Origin: Bacteroidota bacterium
Lineage (GTDB): Bacteria > Bacteroidota > Bacteroidia > Chitinophagales > LD1
Length of the DNA: 6,117 nt
Direction of reading: 5' to 3'
Assembly (NCBI GenBank): GCA_947457525.1
Contig: CANGXE010000108.1
Span: 1-6,117 of the forward strand
Made by a program: the position numbers and the translations under genes. The notes beneath the pieces were generated by a model, which made no database searches, was not told the origin of the DNA, and saw only the letters and a list, made by a program, of their open reading frames with translations. Below, piece by piece: positions 1 to 6,117 of the stretch. Each line of letters opens with the position of its first letter. Position 1 is the first letter of the stretch.

Positions 1-1101
1 TCAGTAGACAACCGATACGGGAGTAGATTTAATGCTTTCGGACTTGAGAGATTACTCATCCCTGAAAAATATGATACACTATTTGCTGACGTAAGTGAAT
101 TTGCTCCTCAATGTGATCTAGCTATGATGTTGACATTTGATAAAAAATATGGTGGAGCTGGTTACTCGCTTTTTGACGGCAGAAAAGTAGCTAGTTTTAC
201 CTTAGAGGAAGAAAGTGGTTATCATCTTGGTGATGAAATTGCCATACACGAATTACAACATTTAATGCCGTTTAATGGTCATGGATACATTGGAGACGAA
301 TATGAAGACTCATTGGCTTGTTTGATATATGATAGCATTCCACCAAGTCCTAATTTCACGAATGACACTATTAACAAAAGAAAATGGGATCATTGCATGG
401 ATCTACCAAATGTAGATTTTTATCCAAGTGCCGGTATTTGTAAAGACAACTATAAACCAAGCCAAGTATGTGGCATGCAAGCTGTCTGGGTATTACCTAT
501 TTTCTGCCCGGTTTGTCGAGAGAACTCAACCGCCTGGCTAGACAGCATCATCAATCCAATTTATAGCTTTAGCCCTTCACCGACCAACTTTACCGGTACC
601 TATAATTACACCGTTTCCATAGACACACCACAAACACATTTTTTTAGATATGATTGGTGGTTAGATGGAAACAAAATAGCGACAAACACGAAAGAACTCA
701 ATGTAGATTTTGATGCGCTAAGTAAAGCCAGCGACCACGAGCTCAAATTTACAGCTACTGATACTGACCCATTTATTTATGACACAACGCTACGCAGACC
801 TTGGACTTTAGCTTGGAATATACTAACCAAAGACACAAGTATTGGTTTAGCGGATTTGGGCAACTTTTCTCCTGTCACCGTTTTCCCTAACCCTGCTCGC
901 GAGCAAGTCACCATCGCAAATTTGAAAAATATTATTGAGTTAAATGTTGCAGATGTTCGTGGTAAAGTCATTTTTAATGAGCTGATATCATCTGATAGTA
1001 ATAAGCAAATCTCAAGCTATAGCTGGGCTAAAGGGATATATACCATACAGTTAAAATCGATAACAGGTAGAGTTACCCACAAAAAACTAATAATTCAATA
1101 A
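1..1101 (+). CDS. M64-family (IgA-peptidase-like) zinc metallopeptidase with T9SS sorting domain, 5'-truncated
   Basis: This is the 3' part of a secreted zinc metallopeptidase. The frame is open from base 1, so the start and any signal peptide lie off the left edge; 366 residues are visible. Numbering from the first visible residue, the M64 landmarks are an FGxxRLL-like stretch (about 14-19), DLAMML followed by YGGAG (about 40-54), the zinc motif HELQH (83-87, catalytic Glu84), a DEY (99-101), YKPSxxCxM (about 151-159) and FCPVCRE (168-174). These are the family's usual blocks in the usual order. An Ig/PKD-like beta-rich region follows (about 185-275). The last 75 or so residues form a T9SS type A sorting domain with FPNP (295-298), a DVRGK turn, GIYTIQL and a KKLIIQ end. 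It should be exported and attached to the surface or released, cleaving extracellular protein; the substrate is unknown. HELQH and DEY are spaced more widely than in typical members. Assignment to M64 is firm, while IgA specificity is not implied. Confidence 0.9.
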   Translation, partial: SVDNRYGSRFNAFGLERLLIPEKYDTLFADVSEFAPQCDLAMMLTFDKKYGGAGYSLFDGRKVASFTLEEESGYHLGDEIAIHELQHLMPFNGHGYIGDEYEDSLACLIYDSIPPSPNFTNDTINKRKWDHCMDLPNVDFYPSAGICKDNYKPSQVCGMQAVWVLPIFCPVCRENSTAWLDSIINPIYSFSPSPTNFTGTYNYTVSIDTPQTHFFRYDWWLDGNKIATNTKELNVDFDALSKASDHELKFTATDTDPFIYDTTLRRPWTLAWNILTKDTSIGLADLGNFSPVTVFPNPAREQVTIANLKNIIELNVADVRGKVIFNELISSDSNKQISSYSWAKGIYTIQLKSITGRVTHKKLIIQ

Positions 1102-1177
1102 AAAAGATTTTGCAGTTTTAAGTTATTATTTTTATATTCATTTATCGAAAACATCTTTATCTTTATAATAAAAAAAT
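1102..1177 (+). promoter_or_regulatory. AT-rich spacer with weak promoter-like boxes
   Basis: This 76-base spacer separates the peptidase gene from the copper oxygenase gene and is almost entirely A and T. Two near matches to the Bacteroidota -7 box TAnnTTTG are visible: TATTTTTA (1127-1134) and TATCTTTA (1158-1165), each with A for the final G. A TTTG at 1109-1112 could be a -33 element for the first, but the 14-base gap is shorter than usual. No GC-rich hairpin terminator is present, so the two genes could also be co-transcribed. The start ATG is preceded by A-rich sequence with no Shine-Dalgarno motif, as is usual in this phylum. Confidence 0.25.
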
Positions 1178-2875
1178 ATGAAAACACTTTACGCTACCCT
1201 CGCAACGCTTTTTTTTGTTGCATTTGCCACAGCACAAACTGCCCCATTTGCTCGTGTGCACAATATTCTTCAAACTAAGTGCTCCAACAGCAGTTGCCAT
1301 AGCACAAATTCAGGTGCAAACTTGAAGTTTGATGGCACAGAGACAGAAGTGCATTCCGCACTTTTTGAAGTAAAAGCTGATAATTCTGCATCAAATGCCA
1401 AATTTGAAAAGCGAGTAAAAGCAGGTCATCCTTACATGAGTTTTTTACTCCGTAAAGTTGCCGGAGCCGGTTTTGATACTGACTTGGCTTTAGATGCTAA
1501 TGAAGGGTCTTTAATGGTTGACATCAATGGCAATCAATTAGCAAAAGCAGAAATCGAATTTATTCGCCAATGGATTATGTTCGGAGGCAAAAAAACCTAC
1601 GGTTCTAGCGACCGCAAACCGGATTGGAATTTAGTAAATGACTATTATAACGATCCTAACGCACCGGCATTTTTACCTAAACCAACAAAACCTGCAGCAG
1701 GTCAAGGTCTACAGTACAGACATGGGCCAGTTTTTTTACCTGCCACAGGTGAAATTGAGCAAGAATGGCTTTTGCAACAAGAGGTTAACTTTCCATACTT
1801 ACCCGAAATAAGTAAAATAGAAGGATACATGAATCAGCAATCTCACCACTTTTTACTTTTCAAGTTTGATGATTCATTAGCAGCAGCTGCTCGTACCAAC
1901 AACTATTGGGGAATGCAAATTGTAAAAATAACCGGTACCAATTCATTTGAAGGAGACAAAATTCTTACTGCCTCTTGGCAAGACGATGCTGAATTCACAC
2001 TACCTACCAAAACAGCCTTGTTTTGGGATAAGAAGGCATATCTTGATATGAATTATCATATCAAAAACTACAACGCAACGTCTGTGTTACCATGTGATTT
2101 TTATTTCAACATTTTGTTTGAACCTCGTAAATCTTCAACAATCGAAATGAAAGCCGCTTTAGTAAACAACGTGGGTTTATTCTTGCCACAGGGCAACCAA
2201 ACTCGTGACTATGATGATCAGGCCAATAATTTAAACACTCCTGAATGGCGCTATATTTGGTCAGCCACATCGCACACCCACAAATATGGCTCTGATTACG
2301 ACCTATATATTCGCGACACTACAGGGACCATAACAGACAAAATCTATGAAGGATTCTATGATTATGCCAATAACTATGACAAAGGTTACTACGATTGGGA
2401 ACATCCTTCTACTCGCTATTGGGACAATCTTTTGCCGGTTAAATTTGGTAAGCACGGCTCTAAAAAAGCCGGACTAGTAGCTAGAACAAGTTGGGTTATA
2501 ACTGAACCATTTGTGAGTTTTGGTTTCACCACAGAAGATGAAATGCAATTGTATTATTATTTCTATACCGATCAACCTTTGGAAAATGCAACTGCCATAA
2601 ATGAAGTAGATAAAAACATCTTCTTTACGGTTTACCCTAACCCTATGAACGGTAATGGTAAGTTAACTTACCATTTAGATAAATCTGCATTGGTTAGCGC
2701 AAACATCGTTGATGTTTCAGGCAAAGAAGTAGCTTTGATGTCACCTACTCAACAAGAAAGCGGAACACAGTTAATAGAGCTAGATGCCAACAAACAATTA
2801 TCTCCGGGCATTTACTTTGCCAAACTAACTGTTGACGGTAGCGTTTACTCTAAGAAATTTGTAGTCACAGAATAA
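1178..2875 (+). CDS. Secreted PHM/DBH-like copper type II monooxygenase with N-terminal cytochrome-c-like CX4CH segment and T9SS sorting domain
   Basis: The protein is complete, with 565 residues. Residues 1-20 are a signal peptide ending FATAQ. Residues about 25-140 resemble small cytochrome c domains: ILQTKC, then Cys35-X4-Cys40-His41, a GHPYMSFLLRK stretch (83-93) with Met87 as a candidate axial ligand, and a closing EFIRQWI helix (127-133). Residues about 180-465 match the copper type II ascorbate-dependent monooxygenase fold. Candidate CuA ligands are His223-His224 (QSHHFLLF) and His294 (LDMNYHIKNY). Candidate CuB ligands are His366 and His368 (SHTHKYG) plus Met456 (TTEDEMQLYY). Residues about 481-565 are a T9SS type A sorting domain (YPNP at 486-489, DVSGKE, GIYFAKL). 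The family hydroxylates an aliphatic carbon using O2 and an electron donor; a heme domain could supply electrons, which is inference. Only three cysteines are present, so the disulfides of animal PHM are absent. The substrate is unknown. The core could be catalytically altered, but the full ligand set argues for activity. Confidence 0.8.
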   Translation: MKTLYATLATLFFVAFATAQTAPFARVHNILQTKCSNSSCHSTNSGANLKFDGTETEVHSALFEVKADNSASNAKFEKRVKAGHPYMSFLLRKVAGAGFDTDLALDANEGSLMVDINGNQLAKAEIEFIRQWIMFGGKKTYGSSDRKPDWNLVNDYYNDPNAPAFLPKPTKPAAGQGLQYRHGPVFLPATGEIEQEWLLQQEVNFPYLPEISKIEGYMNQQSHHFLLFKFDDSLAAAARTNNYWGMQIVKITGTNSFEGDKILTASWQDDAEFTLPTKTALFWDKKAYLDMNYHIKNYNATSVLPCDFYFNILFEPRKSSTIEMKAALVNNVGLFLPQGNQTRDYDDQANNLNTPEWRYIWSATSHTHKYGSDYDLYIRDTTGTITDKIYEGFYDYANNYDKGYYDWEHPSTRYWDNLLPVKFGKHGSKKAGLVARTSWVITEPFVSFGFTTEDEMQLYYYFYTDQPLENATAINEVDKNIFFTVYPNPMNGNGKLTYHLDKSALVSANIVDVSGKEVALMSPTQQESGTQLIELDANKQLSPGIYFAKLTVDGSVYSKKFVVTE

Positions 2876-2893
2876 CTATATCAACACATAAAC

Positions 2894-2925
2894 AAAAAAA
2901 GGGTTACGTGAGTAGCCCTTTTTTT
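2894..2925. terminator. Bidirectional intrinsic terminator between convergent genes
   Basis: Seven A (2894-2900) are followed by a stem GGGTTAC (2901-2907), a GTGA loop (2908-2911), the pairing arm GTAGCCC (2912-2918) and seven T (2919-2925). The stem pairs fully apart from one T-G wobble. The A and T tracts are equal in length, so the structure reads as hairpin plus U-run on both strands. It lies 18 bases past the stop of the copper oxygenase gene and 21 bases past the stop of the minus-strand phosphatase gene, exactly where a shared terminator is expected. Confidence 0.9.
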
Positions 2926-2946
2926 ATGGAAACAAATGAATAGGAA

Positions 2947-3570
2947 TCATAAGTCCTCCAAATGTCTCCGTTCGCAATGCAATTCAATTTCAAACTGACC
3001 ATTGCTGCGTAAATTCACTTTATACAGACAAAGATTTTCGTGATGAAACGTATCCATTTCAGTCAGCGGAATATTTGTCAACGTGCACATAAACGCTCGA
3101 ATAAAACGACCATGTGTGGCGATCAATATTTTTTCATGAGGTGTGGCCAACAAGTATTTGATAAACCGTTGCTGGCGTTCTTGTAACTCTAATGGGCTTT
3201 CCCCTGTTGGCGAAGGTTTTGCATCCAATTCGCCCTGTTTCCAACGCGCGAGAAGTGATTGAAAAGTAGCATCTGATTCGCTGGTCGAAATTGCCCCTTC
3301 CAAATTTCCCCAGCTGATTTCATCCAGCTCGGAGAATATTTCTAAAGGAATGCCCAACTGTCGAAATGGTTCAGCTGTTTCTTTTGCTCTTCTAAGGGTA
3401 GAAGTATAAATTTTTTCAAACGGAATGTGTTTATACGCTTCAAAAAAGGCATTCGTTTGCTTTTTCCCCAACTCATTGAGCGACAAGTCAACACCTTTGC
3501 CTTGAACTATTCCTTTGGCATTGTGTTCTGTTTGTCCGTGGCGAACTATGTATATTTCTTTTTCAATCAT
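2947..3570 (-). CDS. Histidine phosphatase superfamily protein (phosphoglycerate-mutase-like)
   Basis: This is a 207-residue cytoplasmic protein of the histidine phosphatase superfamily (branch 1), about the normal length for the family. The N-terminal RHGQTEHN carries Arg10 and the nucleophile His11. The LSLNELGKKQ segment (29-38) is the standard helix start. TSTLRRAKETA (57-67) supplies the phosphate-binding Arg60. LDEISWGNLEG (82-92) carries the likely acid Glu84, and ATHGRFIRAF (151-160) carries the second catalytic His153. These enzymes transfer a phosphoryl group through phosphohistidine; most small ones are phosphatases rather than true mutases. CobC-like (alpha-ribazole phosphatase) and GpmB-like proteins share this architecture, and the sequence does not decide the substrate. 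The ATG at 3570-3568 gives the correct distance to RHG. The gene is divergent from menF and converges on the copper oxygenase gene. No signal peptide or membrane segment is present. Confidence 0.92.
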   Translation of the reverse strand: MIEKEIYIVRHGQTEHNAKGIVQGKGVDLSLNELGKKQTNAFFEAYKHIPFEKIYTSTLRRAKETAEPFRQLGIPLEIFSELDEISWGNLEGAISTSESDATFQSLLARWKQGELDAKPSPTGESPLELQERQQRFIKYLLATPHEKILIATHGRFIRAFMCTLTNIPLTEMDTFHHENLCLYKVNLRSNGQFEIELHCERRHLEDL

Positions 3571-3593
3571 CTAGCCGTAAAAATATAGTTTTG
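3561..3593 (+). promoter_or_regulatory. Candidate Bacteroidota promoter for menF-menD
   Basis: TAGTTTTG at 3586-3593 is an exact match to the Bacteroidota -7 consensus TAnnTTTG. TTTC at 3561-3564, 21 bases upstream, is a one-mismatch -33 element (consensus TTTG), at a plausible distance. Transcription would then begin a few bases after 3593, leaving a short leader before the ATG at 3614. The upstream part of this promoter overlaps the first codons of the divergent phosphatase gene. The match is by eye, and such boxes do occur by chance in AT-rich DNA. Confidence 0.5.
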
Positions 3594-3613
3594 TGAGCAA
3601 ATTAAATCACTAC

Positions 3614-4825
3614 ATGGCGCAAACTTCACTTTCTGCGTTTTTCGCTTATTGTCAAAGCAAGAAATTGCCAATGGCATTTTATCGTTTACCCCACCAATCT
3701 GAAGTGGAAGTAGTGGCGCAAAAAAATCCGGTCGTACGCAAGGTTTTCCCCGGAACAGCACACATCTATGAACAAGGCTTTTTGATGGCACCGTTTGTAG
3801 AGAACCAATTTTCGACAAAAATTTTCATACAACCGGATGTTTACACCACAGCCGATAATCTACCACCATTAAATTTTGCACTCCAAATCTTAGAGTACAC
3901 CGAAGATAAACAAAAAGCCAAAAAGCGATTTGCCAACAAAGTCCAGTTCAAGAAAAGCATCAAACAAATTCGCAAAAAAATAAAAGCCGGTTGGTTCAAA
4001 AAAATTGTAGCTGCGCGGGTGATTAAACACACAAAGCCGTTAAATTTTGACGAAATAAAGTTTTTTGAAACCCTTTGCAAAAAATACCCCACTGCTTTTG
4101 TATCTCTTGTGAGTTCTCAAGAGTATGGTACATGGATAGGCGCATCGCCTGAAGTTTTACTACAAGTTAATGAACAAGGATTTACGACCTATTCGCTAGC
4201 GGGCACCATGGCCAACACCGCATGGAACGAAAAAGTGGGATGGGGAGAAAAAGAACAAGTAGAACAAAATTTAGTCAGTGAATACATTTTGCAATCACTC
4301 GAACAGATAACGAAAGATACTCCGGAGATAACCGGGCCGGATACTATTGTTGCTGGCAATTTGCTTCATCTCTGCACTTCATTTACTTATAAAAATGTAC
4401 CCCACTTTAACTGGCAAAAAGCCGTGGATGTGCTTCACCCTACCCCGGCTGTAGCAGGCTTGCCCAAGAACGAAGCCGTCAATTACATTCTACAAAATGA
4501 ACTTAGCCCCAGGAGTTATTATAGCGGCTATTTGGGGCCGGTGAACTTAGATGGAGAAATAAATCTATTTGTCAATCTGCGCTGTATGCAGGTGACCAAA
4601 AAGAATTTGATGCTTTATGTGGGTTGTGGCGTCACGTCCGACTCTAAGCCAAGCAAAGAATGGAAAGAGACAAAAATTAAAGCTGAAACGTTGCTGAGTG
4701 TACTCAAAGAAACACCACAAAAATTGAAGGTTTCTAAATCTTTTACAACTTTACTTACTGATGAACACCGCGAAAAAAATAGTGCGCCTGCTAGTGCAAC
4801 TCTGCAAGCAGAAGGGAATTCGTAA
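3614..4825 (+). CDS. menF: Isochorismate synthase (chorismate-binding enzyme), first step of menaquinone synthesis
   Basis: The enzyme isomerises chorismate to isochorismate with Mg2+ in the cytoplasm. Numbered from ATG 3614 (403 residues), the chorismate-binding domain shows KKIVAAR with the likely general base Lys130, WIGASPE with the likely general acid Glu180 (the same 50-residue spacing as Lys190/Glu240 of E. coli MenF, from memory), SLAGT (194-198), LHLCTSF (251-257), HPTPAVAGLP (275-284), RSYYSGYLGP (300-309), VNLRCM (320-325), GCGVTSDS (337-344) and KEWKETKIKAE (348-358). The EH of the usual EHxxV block is EQ here (217-218). An in-frame GTG at 3593 would add seven residues. I prefer the ATG because the GTG is part of a perfect -7 promoter box. 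The adjoining menD makes a menaquinone role far more likely than siderophore synthesis. The last 35-40 residues extend past the conserved fold, and the final 21 or so are encoded within the menD overlap. Confidence 0.92.
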   Translation: MAQTSLSAFFAYCQSKKLPMAFYRLPHQSEVEVVAQKNPVVRKVFPGTAHIYEQGFLMAPFVENQFSTKIFIQPDVYTTADNLPPLNFALQILEYTEDKQKAKKRFANKVQFKKSIKQIRKKIKAGWFKKIVAARVIKHTKPLNFDEIKFFETLCKKYPTAFVSLVSSQEYGTWIGASPEVLLQVNEQGFTTYSLAGTMANTAWNEKVGWGEKEQVEQNLVSEYILQSLEQITKDTPEITGPDTIVAGNLLHLCTSFTYKNVPHFNWQKAVDVLHPTPAVAGLPKNEAVNYILQNELSPRSYYSGYLGPVNLDGEINLFVNLRCMQVTKKNLMLYVGCGVTSDSKPSKEWKETKIKAETLLSVLKETPQKLKVSKSFTTLLTDEHREKNSAPASATLQAEGNS

Positions 4826-6117
4826 AGTCGTTTTTTCTCCGGGTTCACGCTCAGCACCTTTGGTCATTGCCTTTACTCAATGTCCCGAAATAGAATGTTT
4901 GGTGGTGCCAGACGAACGCAGCGCAGGCTATTTTGCCCTAGGTATGGCGCAACGCACTCGTGAAACGGTGGCTATTGTTTGCACATCAGGCACAGCTGTG
5001 CTGAACTTATCGCCTGCAGTATGCGAAGCTTTCTATCAAAAAATACCTTTATTGATTTTGACAGCCGATCGCCCTCCGGAGATGATTGACAAAGGTGAAA
5101 ACCAAGCTATTCATCAAAAAAATGTTTTCGCACCACACACCGTTGCCAGTTACCAACTACCGTGTGAACCACTGCAGCAATATGAATGGACAAGCGCAGG
5201 CGATGATATTTTCAATGCCATCGATCAAACCCAAGAAAGAGGTGGGGGTCCTGTGCACATCAACATTCCGCTGCGCGAACCTCTTTACATTTATGAAGAG
5301 GAAAGCCCGATTAATTTTGAGCCAATGCAGTTTCCTAGTCTAAAATTCACTCTCAGCAAGGCAGAAAAGAAGGATTATCAAACTCAATGGGAAAATGCTA
5401 GCCGAAAAATGATTATTGTCGGTTTGCATGATAAAAACGATACCATAGAAAATTTGCTTCAACAACTCGGTAAAAGAGAAGACACCGTTGTATTGACCGA
5501 GGCTACGAGTAATTTACATAGCGAAAATTTTATCACTCCATTTGAACCGATTTTAGCGCAACTTTTTCAAGCAAAAAACGCTGATTTAGTCCCGGAAATT
5601 GTAGTAACAATTGGCAAACAAATTATCTCAAAAAAGATAAGACAATGGCTCAAAAAATATCCCCCCATTTTGCATTGGCATATATCTGAAACCAACGACA
5701 ATTGGGATATTTTTAATCAAAAGGTTTACACCGGCAGCTTGGATGAAACCGATTTTTTAACTGCATTAAATGATACAGAAATTGCCACGCCAACTTCATA
5801 TAAAACTGATTGGGGAAATTACAGTAAACAATCATCTGCAAAACAGGATTTGCTTTTGAGCAAAATGCCGTTTGCTGATTTTAGCGTAATGCAAAAACTC
5901 ATAGCTCAACTTCCACAAAATGCTACGGTGCATTACGGCAACTCTACTCCTATTCGCTATGCAAATTTATTTCGCCATCGGCAAGACTTAACGGTTTATG
6001 CAAACCGTGGCACAAGCGGCATTGATGGTTGCGTGAGTACTGCTGCAGGAGCTGCCTGGACTCAAAAAACGCCAACTGTAGCTATTGTGGGCGATGTGAG
6101 TTTTTTCTACGACAGCA
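4761..6117 (+). CDS. menD: 2-succinyl-5-enolpyruvyl-6-hydroxy-3-cyclohexene-1-carboxylate synthase, 3'-truncated
   Basis: MenD is a thiamine-diphosphate enzyme. It decarboxylates 2-oxoglutarate and adds the succinyl unit to isochorismate, the MenF product. The frame runs without a stop from ATG 4761 to the right edge: 452 full codons of a family of about 550-580 residues. Visible landmarks are KGIRKVVFSPGSRSAPL (about 18-34), PDERSAGYFALG (50-61) with the cofactor-activating Glu52, TSGTAV (75-80), LTADRPPEMID and GENQAIHQ, then near the end NRGTSGIDG (415-423), STAAGAAW, and the diphosphate-binding GDVSFFYD beginning at Gly444. The Mg-binding Asn expected shortly after GDVS and the C-terminus lie off the window. 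The start overlaps menF by 65 bases in the +1 frame relative to menF. The distance from this ATG to SPGSRS fits the family, so the overlap is probably real and implies translational coupling. No frameshift was seen on reading through. Confidence 0.95.
   Translation, partial: MNTAKKIVRLLVQLCKQKGIRKVVFSPGSRSAPLVIAFTQCPEIECLVVPDERSAGYFALGMAQRTRETVAIVCTSGTAVLNLSPAVCEAFYQKIPLLILTADRPPEMIDKGENQAIHQKNVFAPHTVASYQLPCEPLQQYEWTSAGDDIFNAIDQTQERGGGPVHINIPLREPLYIYEEESPINFEPMQFPSLKFTLSKAEKKDYQTQWENASRKMIIVGLHDKNDTIENLLQQLGKREDTVVLTEATSNLHSENFITPFEPILAQLFQAKNADLVPEIVVTIGKQIISKKIRQWLKKYPPILHWHISETNDNWDIFNQKVYTGSLDETDFLTALNDTEIATPTSYKTDWGNYSKQSSAKQDLLLSKMPFADFSVMQKLIAQLPQNATVHYGNSTPIRYANLFRHRQDLTVYANRGTSGIDGCVSTAAGAAWTQKTPTVAIVGDVSFFYDS

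Noticed and set aside
592..1939. The nine-base sequence ACCGGTACC occurring in both T9SS-protein genes
   Set aside because: Only the short core is shared, it falls in unrelated codons, and the flanks do not match; chance is sufficient.
3593..3613. GTG start for menF, adding seven N-terminal residues
   Set aside because: The GTG is part of an exact -7 promoter box and the ATG at 3614 is available; the extra residues match nothing recognised. It remains possible.
3567..4092. Two minus-strand open frames of 83 codons each opposite menF
   Set aside because: They are antisense to the conserved menF frame, and their translations show no domain or start-region support.
4262..4270. EQ in place of EH in the MenF metal-site block
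   Set aside because: The other catalytic residues are intact, and I recall similar glutamine variants in related isochorismate synthases, so I do not treat it as a sign of lost activity.
4615..4857. Minus-strand open frame of 80 codons across the menF-menD junction
   Set aside because: It is antisense to two genes with clear family motifs and its product has no recognisable features; it is a shadow frame.
5086..5343. Plus-strand open frame of 85 codons inside menD
   Set aside because: It lies wholly within menD in another frame, and menD is continuous with conserved motifs on both sides of it.

Overview
The window looks like chromosomal DNA from a member of the Bacteroidota. It is AT-rich. 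Two adjacent secreted proteins end in the type IX secretion (T9SS) type A sorting domain, which is essentially confined to that phylum. A Bacteroidota-type -7 promoter box (TAnnTTTG) is present, and there are no clear Shine-Dalgarno sequences. I cannot name a genus.

The left half (1-2875, + strand) encodes two exported proteins in tandem. The first is the 3' part of an M64-family (IgA-peptidase-like) zinc metallopeptidase with an Ig/PKD-like region and a T9SS sorting domain. After a 76-base AT-rich spacer comes a complete 565-residue protein. It combines a signal peptide, a small cytochrome-c-like segment with a CX4CH motif, a copper type II monooxygenase core resembling PHM/dopamine beta-hydroxylase, and a T9SS sorting domain. 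All six expected copper ligands can be picked out by eye, so this is probably an extracellular copper oxygenase with a possible built-in heme. It is the most interesting item here. A symmetrical A-tract/hairpin/T-tract terminator closes this block and probably serves both strands.

The right half (2947-6117) holds housekeeping metabolism. A histidine-phosphatase-superfamily gene lies on the minus strand, converging on the terminator. Its start is separated by a very short gap from the divergent menaquinone genes menF (isochorismate synthase) and menD (SEPHCHC synthase). The menF and menD reading frames overlap by 65 bases. MenF converts chorismate to isochorismate and MenD adds the succinyl group from 2-oxoglutarate, so they are the first two steps of the classical menaquinone pathway. 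menD runs off the right edge after its GDxS thiamine-diphosphate motif.

The window is densely coding, with no gene-free stretch above 80 bases. I saw no RNA genes, mobile elements or CRISPR arrays.
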